NCBI GenBank assembly: GCA_015179125.1
Contig: WHVA01000014.1
Coordinates: 124,001-188,000, forward strand
Length of the DNA stretch: 64,000 nucleotides
Direction of reading: 5' to 3'
Source: Gautieria morchelliformis
Lineage: Eukaryota > Basidiomycota > Agaricomycetes > Gomphales > Gomphaceae
Shown: piece by piece, positions 34,361 to 45,070 of the stretch
Position numbering within the stretch: the stretch's first letter is position 1
Layout of the letters: each line of letters starts with the position of its first letter
The notes under the pieces: generated by a model
What the model was told of the DNA's origin: nothing
Database searches by the model: none
The model's input: only the letters and a program-made list of their open reading frames with translations
Translations under genes and position numbers: made by a program

Positions 34361-34411
34361 CTAATAGCGGTGCAGTTGATCTCTCCCCGAAAGTAAATCT
34401 GTGGAAGTCTA

Positions 34412-35295
34412 CGGTGTCCAGGAAGGACAAGGTCTGTTTTCATTTTATGAAACGCAAATTGCGAATCGCTAATCGCAAATCGAAAATGACAAATAGCATT
34501 ATGACTAAATTCAAACCCAAACTCAAATATGTACATGTAGTTACTAATAACCAGTCGTTCACCGCCGCGTCTTTTTGCTTGTCGCTATTCTCATGGATGG
34601 CGACAATGACTTGGAAGGTCAAGATGGGTGGCCAGACTTGGAACAGAACGAAATTGGCCCTAGTTCTGGGACTCACAATCAGAACCCTCATGGGAACAAT
34701 CAGTTCAAGAACTGCCGTGAGTGGCGTGACGCATCTGCTCATGTATCTAGCTACTGAATTTTCCCGGCCCGGCTTGGGCTCAAAAGCCCCGGTCACGGCT
34801 TGGCCTGAGACGCCTCGGGTTTCACAAAACCCAGGCCGGGCTTTTTTTTATGGCTCAGGCCCGGCTCCGGCTCGGCTTGGCTTTGGCCCCGGCTCGCTGG
34901 GGCATGGCCGCAGGGTGAAAACACCCTTTTCGTCCCTCATTTGAATATTAAGCACCTTATCTAAGTATCGTCCTGACAAATGAAACACAGTTGCACTGCT
35001 GAGAACGAAAAAGACGTGCGACGGGTTGGAACACTCATCATAGCATCACCATGTCACTGCATGAGGTCATTCAGAAAAAGGATATGTTAAAAGTGTGCCG
35101 ATGCTGAGGCTGAGATCCTGTCGCATAGGTTCTTCAACAGCCAACAGCTTTGCGGTCCAATGTCCATGAGTTGGCCAGCGCTTTGCGAAACTAGTTGATT
35201 TTACATAATGCTATGTGTCATTTTTGATTTGCGATTAGCGATTCGCAATTTGCGTTTCATAAAATGAAAACAGACCTTGTCCTTCCTGGACACCG
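34412..35295. mobile_element. TA-flanked inverted-repeat element, 884 bp, Tc1/mariner-like non-autonomous
   Basis: Terminal inverted repeats of about 92 bp (34412-34503 and 35204-35295) start CGGTGTCCAGGAAGGACAAG and differ at about two positions. They are flanked by TA (34410-34411 and 35296-35297), the Tc1/mariner target duplication. The interior has a GC-rich tract of CCGGGC/GCCCGG words (about 34760-34910) and no transposase. High repeat identity suggests a fairly recent insertion. Confidence 0.8.
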
Positions 35296-35304
35296 TAAAG
35301 TCTT

Positions 35305-38082
35305 GTTTCTAAGACTCTGTTTGGATACCGAAATTTGAAACTTCGTTTGCTTACCAATGGCATCTGGCTCGCGTGGCGTTACTTCTCCAAGATCGATTGG
35401 GTGAGTACTCGAAGCCGTATCCTGTCCGAAGAGCTCCGACAGGGCTCGCAACCGAATGTAAACGCCATTCGCACGAAGTCAAAGTCCAGCAAGGACAAAT
35501 GCAACTACTGTGGGGGTACCGGGCATTGGGAAAATTAAGGACTGCCGGCACAAGGCACGTGGCTTGTCTCGAGAGGAGGCGCAGTCTGAGAGAAAAAGGG
35601 GGGCAGGCAACAGGAAGGGAAAGGTGAAGGGCAAAGAGAAAAGTGACGCGAAGGAAGCAACACCTTCCATGAGCACCGCCACCACGGGTGACTCTACAAA
35701 CCTGCCTGATAGCACTAATGATGTAACATCCAGCGCCGCAATTGACTCAATCTGCTTCTATATTGTGAGATCAAATAAGTGGATGATCGACTCGGGATGC
35801 ACTGACCACATAACGCACGACATCGCCGACTACTCCACATATCAATCACTCAAAACACCTTGCACTGTATTCCTAGCCAACAAAAAGAAAGCAGTATCTT
35901 ACATCAGTAGTGGCACAGTTGCAATGAAAACATGGGTAAATGGAAGAGAGAAGAAAATCGAACTCCAAAACGTGCTCCACTCACCGGACATTGGAGGCCG
36001 CTTCATCTCGATACTCAGAATTGGAGAAAAAGGCATCTCCGTCACTTTTGAGGGCTTGAAAGTGATATTCAGCAAAGACAGGGTGGAGTACATGGAAGGA
36101 CAGCTTGATGGACGACACTATTGGCTTGTACTAAGCTCCGCGTCCCTTCCGTCCACTCAGCGCAAACAAACATCCCCGTTGACACCCTTCACGCTCGCCT
36201 AGGCCACCTATCATGGTCATCCCTCAAGCGGATAAACAACCAAATAGATCCGACGTCGTGACACGCACTATCCACCTACTAGGGAAGTCCACACGACGAA
36301 AGTTCAAATCATCCACTCACCGACGCACTCAACCCTTCGAACTCATCCACATGGATCTTGCTGGCCCAATGCGAACACGATCCATCCAAGGCCACAGCTA
36401 CCACTACGTGCTTGTGGATGACTACACACGATACAAGTGGATTTTCTTCTTGCAAGCAAAGAGCGACACCTTCAAATGCTTCAATAAATACCACGTGCTT
36501 GTCTCCACACACTACAAAGTACGCTATGAGCCATACACTCGGTTCGCGGGGGGGGGGAATTCCTATCGACGGAGTTCAACCAGTACATCGAGGAACAGGG
36601 AATAAAACACGAGCTCACCGCACCACACACACCGCAACAAAACGGCGTTGCTGAAAGGGCAAACCGCATAATTGCAGAAGCCACACGCACCATGCTCCAG
36701 AGTGCAGGGATGTCTCATGGCTTTTGGGAAAGCGCTGTAGCTACAGCCGCACATGTACGAAACCGTGCCCCATCATGCGCAACCGACTACATCTCCCCAC
36801 ACGAACGTCTCCATGGACACCCACCCGACCTGAGCTACCTCAGGACATTCGGATATTTAGCCTACGTGCACACAATGACTCAGAGAACAAAATTTGACCC
36901 GACATCGAAAAAGTTCGTCTTCATCAGATACGACGGTTCCACAAAGGGGTATAAGCTGTGGGAACTGTCCTCACACAAAGTAATAGTATCCACCGACATT
37001 GTTTTTGAGGAAAACGTATACCCTCTTCACACCCCGACAGCTAAAATTGAACAACCGAGCGCTATACCCTCACAACAGCTGCAGCCACCACCTGAGCTAG
37101 TCTACTTATCTCTACCAGAAAGCGACGATGAGGATGTAGGAACCAATCCAATGCAACCACCACCACCTGGTCCACCACCACCGCATCCACAACCACGTCC
37201 ACAACCTCCCCAGCCTCCTCCATGCAGATCGGCGTGAATCATTGGCCGGTCCCTATGCCCCGACCCAATGAATGCCAGCCCAGAAAGGGCAAACTGATGG
37301 GTCCCTGCCGTATGGACAAACACCATCTCAGCATTCCTGGCAGCAACCGACATCACGCTACAGGGGATCCAACGTCGTACAAACTCGCGATGTCCTCCCC
37401 AGAAGCTGAGATATGGCTACATGCCATGAGGGAGGAAATAAGGTGTCTGATAGGAAAAGGAACCTGGGAGCTAGCAGACCTACCAGAGGGCAGGCACATG
37501 GTCAAATGCAAATGGGTTTACCTGACAAAACGAGACACACAGGGAAACGTCACCCGATATCGGGCACGTCTCGTCTCCAAAGGGTTCCTACAGACCGCCG
37601 GTATCGACTATGAAGAAACCTTTGCGCCCGTCCCAAGACTGGACCCATTGAGACTGCTGCTATCGCTCGCAGCAAGATTTGACCTGGAAGTACACCAGAT
37701 CGACATCAAATCAGCCTACCTCAACGGCAATCTGGATGAAGAGCTTTACACGGAACAGCCGGAAGGCTTCACAGCTCAAGGAAAGGAAGGAAAAGTGTGC
37801 AAATTAACGAAAGCTATCTATGGCCTGAAACAGGCAGGACGGCAATGGCACGCACATCTACAAGACACGCTGAACACACTAGGATTCCAAAAGAATCTCG
37901 GCGGTGACGTGTCAATATTCATCAAGCGTGACAATGAGGGGGAACACCCCACAATTGTGCTCGTATACGTAGATGACATCGCCATAATCGGCGTCCTCGC
38001 CGCTGTCAGTGACCTCAAAGCGAAGATTGGCACACACTACAAAATCATCGATCTGGGGGAGATAAACCATTTCCTAGGCATC
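35305..38082 (+). mobile_element. Copia-1 retrotransposon, 5' part (gag C-terminus, protease, integrase, reverse transcriptase)
   Basis: Coding sequence runs through several frames: a gag remnant with zinc knuckle CNYCGGTGHWE (about 35495), protease with WMIDSGCTDHIT (about 35780-35820), integrase from FELIHMDLAGPMRTRS through TPQQNGVAERANRII (about 36330-36680), and reverse transcriptase with KCKWVYLTKRD, IDIKSAYLNGNLDEELY and catalytic VYVDDIAII (about 37960-37990). The 5' LTR and most of gag are missing. Frames change near 35530, 36200, 36550 (a G9 run) and 37240. The coding ends abruptly at 38082, after HFLGIC, where the Gypsy LTR starts. It is a dead copy; its 3' end lies at 51171-51931. 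Confidence 0.85.
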
Positions 38083-38451
38083 TGTCAGGGTTCACGCGTT
38101 TCCTTCCACAAGTTTCTATTTCCTTCCATGAGTTTCTGTCACATGTCACTTTCTGTCACATGTCACTTTCTGTCACATGTCACATTCCGTCACATTCCGT
38201 AACCTTCTACAAGTTTCCATCTCCCCTATTATGTAAGCCTTGCCAGCGCTATAAGACTGTAGCCCGTGTGGTGGCGTTTCCTCAGCTTGATCTCTGAGGA
38301 TACCCACTACACAGGCAAGTCCCCATGTATCTATCGTTGGTAGAGTTATAAACTGAGGATACCCACTACACAGTTGGTCATTGTCCTAGTATCGGCTCTT
38401 ATCTCCTTGAGTATCTTTGGTTGTGGCTTCGTCATTAGTGTTGCCCTCACA
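38083..38451 (+). repeat. Gypsy-1 5' LTR
   Basis: 369 bp. Near-identical to the 3' LTR over the unique part. The two differ mainly in the copy number and arrangement of short GTCACATGTCACTTTC-type units near the start, so replication slippage or recombination there explains the 10-bp length difference. Confidence 0.9.
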
Positions 38452-38511
38452 GAAGATCAAGCTCATAGGACGACCCCACACACTTTTCTTAACCAGCCTT
38501 CATCTCAGCCT

Positions 38512-39617
38512 ATGGCAGACCAACTCCCAGACGCATACTGGGACGCCCTGGGTGACCATGGGCCATTCCTTCGAGGCCTCCTTTCCAGCCAAGCACAGCA
38601 GTTGCAGCAACTTCAACTGCAGAATCAGGAACTGCACAATCAGATTGCTAACGTTCACGACCACTTAGCCAATGCTGCCACCAACGCTGCTGTTGCTGCT
38701 GCTCAAGCCCTTGCGCCCTCGGTACCTCACAGTGTCCCTCCATCTACTCGCTCTATCAAAGCAGCAGAACTGGAGAAGTTCAATGGAGACCGTGCAGAGA
38801 CTGAAGGGTTTATCAGGTCTATCAAGTTGTCCATCGCTGTCCAGCCAGCATCCTTCCCAGATGAACGCACAAAGATCCTATACGCTCTTTCCTTCATGAC
38901 GGGAGGCTCTGCGGAGATATGGGCACACAACGAGACACAGGCTGTCATTGATGGCACCTCCTCTATATCCACTCTGGAGGGGTTTATTAAACGTGTGGAG
39001 GAGGCCTTTGGTGACCCAGATCGTGCCAGAACGGCTCGCACTAAGCTGCATGACCTTAGGATGGCGTCAGGAATGTCGGCAGATGAATACACGGCTCAAT
39101 TTGAGATCCTGGCAGGCAGGACAGGCTTTAATGATGAGGCACTCGAGGATGCCTATGCTCGTGGCCTTCCAGCAGGTATCCTTGACAAGATCCACGCCCA
39201 GCCCTTTCTTCCATCCAACCTCAAAGCCTGGAAGGAAGCAGCCTGTCAGATTGACCGCAATCATGCCGTCTGTTAGAGGTCAGGAAGGCACAGACACCTC
39301 ATGTCCCTAATCGCCCTCCTCCTGCCCGACCACTCCACACTCCTGCTATGGCTCCTGTTGCCACAGCATCACCCAGTAACGCGACACCTATGGACATTGA
39401 CTCATCCCGCCGCCGCACCGAAACACGAACCTGCTACAACTGTAAGAGACCTGGTCACATTTCACCAGACTGTCCTGAACCTCGCAAGCCACGAATCCGT
39501 GCAAACCTCACAGAGGCAGACATTGCAGCAATTGTCTCTAAATCTGTAGCAGCGGCGATAGAGGAACGCAAAGAGAAGGTGGAAGCCCCTGTCCAAGAGG
39601 AAGGAAAGGGTTTTTAG
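38512..39617 (+). pseudogene. Gypsy-1 gag, one frameshift
   Basis: The ATG at 38512 gives MADQLPDAYWDALG and a Gln-rich coil, then the gag core (KAAELEKFNGDRAETEGFI, IWAHNETQAVIDG, LKAWKEAACQIDRN). The frame is broken near 39265 by a single-base change. The next frame gives a Pro-rich stretch and the zinc knuckle CYNCKRPGHISPDC, ending at 39617. The knuckle binds genomic RNA during packaging. The break could be real decay or a base-calling indel. Confidence 0.8.
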
Positions 39618-39628
39618 GCCAGTCAGCG

Positions 39629-42600
39629 GTGAAAGACATGCCCCGCTCGACGAATCGGTTTTCAGTTCTCGAAACATGTACAATAGGGATCACAGGCGAT
39701 ATGATGCATCCTTCTCCTATCCCTGATCGAACTGAAACCAAACCAGCCATGCCAAAAACCCAACCCATCGCTCCAGTTGCTAATGCAAACCTTCCAGTCC
39801 CTCTATATGTCCGTACTGCTGACCTCCGCCGATGCACCAAAGTACCTCTCAAAGTCCACTCCGTTGACACAGGGCATCCACTTGCAATTGACTCCCTCCT
39901 TGACAGTGGTGCTACAGGGATGTTCATCGATGTGGAGTTTGTGAGGGAACACAGGCTTCGGACCCGCCCCCTACCCCGTGCCATCCCCGTCTACAATATT
40001 GATGGTACCCCAAATGAGGCTGGCTCAATCAAGGAAGAAGTCGACCTCATTTGCACCTTTGGGGATCATACGGAACGTGCCACATTCTCTGTCACGAGCC
40101 TTGGACGACTTGCCATCATTCTTGGTCACACATGGCTTGTTGAACACAACCCAGAAGTTGACTGGCGTATAGGAGATGTGAAGATGACACGCTGTCCCAA
40201 GTCATGTGGGGGCAGACCTGTTGTCAGAGGGCCCACAGTCGAAACTGTTCCAGAAGAGAGTGTAAATCAAGAGGAGGTTCCCATACAGCACACCCGCTCC
40301 CTACTTGAGGAAGGAGACAGGACCTTTGTCATCTTTGTGAATGAGAGTCCTGAAATGATTGGCGCAGGCTGGACTGTCTCCCAACAGCTTGCTGAACGGG
40401 CCAGCAAGTCTGCACCAGTCAGATCCTTCGAGGACCTTGTCCCTAAACCATACCAGGAGTTCAAGGATGTGTTTTCTAAGGAGTCATTTGACCAACTGCC
40501 TCCTCGAAAGCCCTGGGACCATGCAATTGAGCTCACTCCAGGTGCACAACCCTTCAGCACAAAGGTTAACCCAATGTCACCGGTTGAGCAAAGGGAACTG
40601 GATAACTTCCTTGAGGAGAACCTGAAGAGCCATCGTATCCGTCCCTCCAAGTCACCTATGGCATCTCCAGTCTTCTTTGTGAAGAAAAAGGACGGCAGTC
40701 TTAGATTTGTGCAAGACTACCGGAAGCTCAATGATATAACAATCAAGAATGCCTATCCTTTGCCCCTTGTTCCAGACATCATGAATAAGATTGCTGCTGG
40801 AAGGGCTAAATACTTCACAAAGCTTGACATTCGCTGGGGATATAATAATGTACGCATAAAAGAGGGAGATGAGTGGAAGGCAGCCTTTCGGACAAATAGG
40901 GGCCTGTATGAACCTCTAGTCATGTTCTTTGGACTCATGAACAGCCCAGCAACCTTCCAGATGATGATGAATGACATCTTCAAGAGTCTCATCGATGAAG
41001 GGGTTGTGGTGGTGTTCATGGACGACATTCTCATCTTCACAGAGTCGCTTGAAGAACATTGTAGGATTGTACGACGTGTCCTTGAAATCCTCCGGGCCAA
41101 CAACCTGTACCTCAAACCTGAAAAATGCCTATTTGAGCAACTAGAGGTGGAGTATCTCGGCCTCATCCTCTCTCAAGGACAGGTTGCCATGGACCCAGTC
41201 AAGGTTGCAGGGGTGCGGGACTGGCCAATACCACGTAACGTCACTGAAGTCAAATCATTCCTTGGTTTCATCAACTTCTACCGTAGATTTGTGGAAGACT
41301 TCTCACACATTGCAAAGCCCCTCAACCAGTTGACAAAACAGGATGCCCAATGGTCTTGGGATCCAAATGGCCCAGAGCAAGCGTCCTTTGACAAGCTCAA
41401 ACTCCTCATCACCTCAACACCGATCCTTGTCCTCCCTGATCAAGACAAACATTTCCGTCTTGAAACAGATGCCTCAGCCTATGCCACAGGAGCAGTACTG
41501 TCCCAGCTATGTGATGATGGCAAATGGCGGCCTGTGGGGTTTGTCTCCAAAAGCCTCAATGATGCTGAACGCAACTATGCCATCCATGACAAGGAGCTTC
41601 TTTCTGTGATTCGGGGATTAGAGGAATGGCGCCACATCTTAGAGGGAACGAAGCACAAGATTGAGATTCTCAATGACCATCAGAATCTCACCTACTTCCG
41701 CACTGCACAAAACCTGAACCGTCGTCAAGCACGCTGGTCACTCTACCTCTCTCGCTTTGATTTTGAGCTGATCCATCGTCCTGGTCGTCATTCAGCCAAG
41801 CCTGATGCACTCTCACGACGCGTGGATCATAAGCGGGGGAGGAAGACAACCAAAATCAAGTCTTACTTACCCCTGACTTGTTCCACATCAAGGCGAATCC
41901 CCCAGAGGCTGGTGCGCAGTTAGTCCCAGGTGAAGGTGATGCTTTCCTCAATCGAGTAAGGAACTGTGTAGACCGGGATGAAAAGGTTGTCAAGGCTCTC
42001 AAAGAACTGGGCTCCTCTGGCAATTTACGAGGAGAAGAGTGGTCTGAACAGGATGGGCTTGTCCTCTATCACAACAAAGTGTACGTGCCGCTTGATGCAA
42101 AACTACGACATGACATAGTGAAAGCGCACCATGACATGCCTCTCACTGGTCACCCTGGTCGCTGGAGAACCACTGAACTAGTTGCTCGGAGTTACTGGTG
42201 GCCTGGGATGGGACGTTACATTGCAAAATACGTGAAGGCCTGTGACCTGTGCAACCGGACAAAAACCTTCCCTGCTTCTCCCATTGGCAAGCTTCTACCA
42301 AACCGTATCCCAGACCGTAGATGGCAGGTTATGTCTGTTGACTTGATTGTAGAACTGCCTACCAGTCATGGCTATGATGCTCTCCTTGTTGTTGTCGATC
42401 GCCTCTCAAAGCGTGCACATGTCATTCCCACCACTTCAGATGTAACTTCAGTGGGAGTTGCCCGACTCTTCCGTGATCATGTTTGGAAACTTCATGGGCT
42501 CCCTGAAGAAATCATCAGTGATCGAGGCACACAGTTCATCTCCCAGTTCATGCGTGAACTGAACAAACTTCTTGGTGTCAAAGTCGCCGCCTCTACTGCT

Positions 42601-44050
42601 TATCACCCCCAAACTGATGGACAGACTGAAAGGGTTAATCAGGAGATTGAGCAATACCTTCGACTATTCATCAACCAGCGTCAGGATGATTGGTTCGAAT
42701 GGATATCCTTGGCCGAGTTTGCCTATAACAACCGAATCCATGCCTCAACCCAGACTACACCCTTCATGTTGGACAGTGGCCAACATCCAAGGCTGGGACT
42801 GGAACCAGTCCGGGAAACTCGACTCGAGGCCCTGGATGAGTTCACAACGCGGATGGAAGCGGCCACGAGAGAAGCTCGTTCAGCCCTGTCCAAGGCAGCA
42901 GAGGACATGGCACGCTTCTATGACGTGCACCATAAAGCAGCCCCAGTTTATAAGCTTGGTGACAAGGTCTGGCTGTAAGGACCCGGCCTTTGGCCGGCTA
43001 CTTACCGGTAGAACCTTCTTCCGAGCCCGAGCCTTGTGATATTCATGCCCGAGTACATATGATACTTATCCGTGCCCGAGCCCGATCCCGAGCTTGAACT
43101 CATATCCGACCTTGATCCCATGCCCGTATCCCCTTAGTTACTGATTCCGCTCCATCACGCATCATTCGTATATTACCTCGCCCTGACCTCGGTCTCCTGA
43201 CCTCGCCCTGACCTCCACTAATCCGTTCGCCCCTGACTTGCACCTCGTCTGTATATAACCCCCTTGTATGCATTCCTACTCCTCAGTCTGAAAATCAACT
43301 ATCGTGTCCCTTCGATCCCTAGCTAGTTTCTACGCCTCGCCTCTTAAGCCAGAACCTCGCCTCTTATTCGTTTACCTCCGAATTGGGACTCGTGCGTAGG
43401 GTCGGCGCAGCACATAAGCTGAAGCCAAGTCCCTCTCCGACTTCCCATCCAAACCTCGCCCCGTAACCTCGGACCTTGCCTCGGGTTTCGTTCCCGACCT
43501 CGGTCAACCTTACGACGGATCGTATCGTAACACTGGCTCAATGCACAAACATCACAACCACTCGCCCAATGAAGAAGCTAGACCACAAGTGGCTAGGTCC
43601 CTACACGGTTATAAGGTGGTCTCACGAAATGCCTATGGTCTAAATCTTCCTGCATCCTTTGGTCGCACACATCCAGTGTTCTCTGTCGTCCTGCTTCGGC
43701 CATATGAAGATGACCAATTCTTGAACGTCATGCCCCTCCACCCCCCCCCCCTGTCATACGGGATGGAGCCGAAGAATATGAAGTTGAAAGGATTCTAGAC
43801 AGCAGGATGTTCCGTGGAAGGTTGGAGTATCTCGTGCGCTGGAAGGGCTATGGAGCTGCCGACGATCTCTGGCTACCAGCAAAGATGTCTCTGGGGCAAA
43901 GCGACTCATTAAGGAATTTCACCGGCAGAACCCAGAGGCACCTCAGCGTATCTCAGCAGCCACATACATGTCCCTCCCTTTCCAGAGATTTCAGACTTCA
44001 CAGACCTTCCAGGCAAACTCTCTTCGACTGGACAGCAGGCAGGGCTTCTA
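39629..44050 (+). pseudogene. Gypsy-1 pol (protease, RT, RNase H, integrase, chromodomain), interrupted
   Basis: The frame from 39629 contains protease DSLLDSGATGMFID, RT with LDIRWGYNNVRIKEGDEWK and catalytic VVFMDDILIF (about 41010-41040), and RNase H starting ETDASAYATGAVLSQ. A single-base shift near 41870 moves the frame to that starting at 41878, which holds the H2C2 region (WWPGMGRYIAKYVKACDLC) and integrase core (VDLIVELPTSHGYD, IISDRGTQFISQF, TAYHPQTDGQTERVNQEIE). At 42974 a solo LTR interrupts it. After 43533 the coding resumes to [15 protein letters not shown], the chromodomain that targets chromatin, again with frame shifts. Confidence 0.85.
42974..43532. mobile_element. Solo LTR nested in Gypsy-1 integrase
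   Basis: 559 bp with termini TGTAAGG...CGTAACA, flanked by the perfect 5-bp duplication CTGGC (42969-42973 and 43533-43537). Removing it rejoins VWL to NAQNI coding. A TATA-like CTGTATATAACC (about 43250) and CTCAGTCTG start-like sequence fit an LTR promoter. It marks recombinational loss of a complete element. Confidence 0.9.
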
Positions 44051-44190
44051 CTCATAATGTCAAGGGTCCAGGACCCCAAAGATAAGCGATATCGGCCTCC
44101 GCCTAACCAATTCATTCCGATAAGCTATATATCCCTCTCCACCTGTGACCGCTCACTTCCACTGCATCGACCCCACCACATCCATCAACC

Positions 44191-44625
44191 ATGTCCTCGC
44201 CCGCTATTGAGCTTGTTGCCCTCCCCAGCTTCACCCAAAACCTCTCCGACCTGCCAAACATGTCACATGTCGATCCCACCCTCCTGCACTTCTCCGGCTT
44301 CTCTTCATCCAGAGCAGCCAGTGAAGCCAAGCTACAAAGGATGCTTGACTGCCGTGATCTCGACGTCGCATGGTCTTCAAGTGGTCCGTCAGCTCTGAGG
44401 ACCTCACACCAGCGAACAGTCAGGCCCCACTCGCCCTGCACTCGCATTCCTCAGACCCCGACACAGACAAGGAACACGTACTACATCGGCGACCCTGTCT
44501 TCCTCAACGATGAACCCCCCCGTGTGGAACCCCCTACACTTTCGAAGGCTGGGTGGGGCGACGTTTTGTTGAGGACAGGAATTATAGGCAGTAGGTATGG
44601 ACTTGTTATCAAAAGAGTAGACTAG
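44191..44625 (+). CDS. Extra 3' ORF of Gypsy-1, function unknown, cut by Copia-2
   Basis: An ATG at 44191 opens a frame downstream of the chromodomain with SSPAIELVALPSFTQNL and FLNDEPPRVEPP. The Copia-2 insertion at 44567 adds foreign codons up to the stop at 44625. The original sequence continues after 49811. There a different frame reads ERIRRARFRGPHLPMDPNPP and a Cys-rich CWGLGGSCACRDD, ending near 50032 just before the polypurine tract. An additional ORF after pol is unusual for fungal chromoviruses. No domain recognised. Confidence 0.5.
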   Translation: MSSPAIELVALPSFTQNLSDLPNMSHVDPTLLHFSGFSSSRAASEAKLQRMLDCRDLDVAWSSSGPSALRTSHQRTVRPHSPCTRIPQTPTQTRNTYYIGDPVFLNDEPPRVEPPTLSKAGWGDVLLRTGIIGSRYGLVIKRVD

Positions 44626-45057
44626 AATCAATTCACTCTCTCAGTGAATTTAGTGGTCACTCTAAATATATTATACACTACCTAGAATCAATTCACTACA
44701 GAGGATTTCTAGGTCAGTAAATGCAAAGACTACTAGACTAATTACTTGCCTCTCTCAGTGAATTTAGTGGTCACTGAGAGAGGGGAAATGTGTTCCACTG
44801 CGCATGTACTACTACCCGGCCCTTTAGCGCCCAAGAGCTCGCGCGTCGAGTCATTTCAGACTCCGCTGGGTGCAGCCGCTTGTGAAAGTAGGAATAACAA
44901 GATGAAATAGAGAGATAAGGAATGAGTGGAAATTTCGAAAATAACCAGAGAAATGGATGCATAATACAAGAACAATGTGAGAAGAAATTGGAAGGCCACA
45001 CAACAAATTGGATATATTATGCTTGATTTTGGTGCAGGAGCATAAATGCACCCAACA
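44567..45057 (-). repeat. Copia-2 3' LTR (left on the plus strand)
   Basis: 491 bp. Compared with the other LTR it lacks seven single bases, mostly in short homopolymers (for example GAATC versus GAAATC, twice), and has no substitution. The pattern points to base-calling deletions. Confidence 0.93.
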
Positions 45058-45070
45058 CGCCCCCTCAAGC

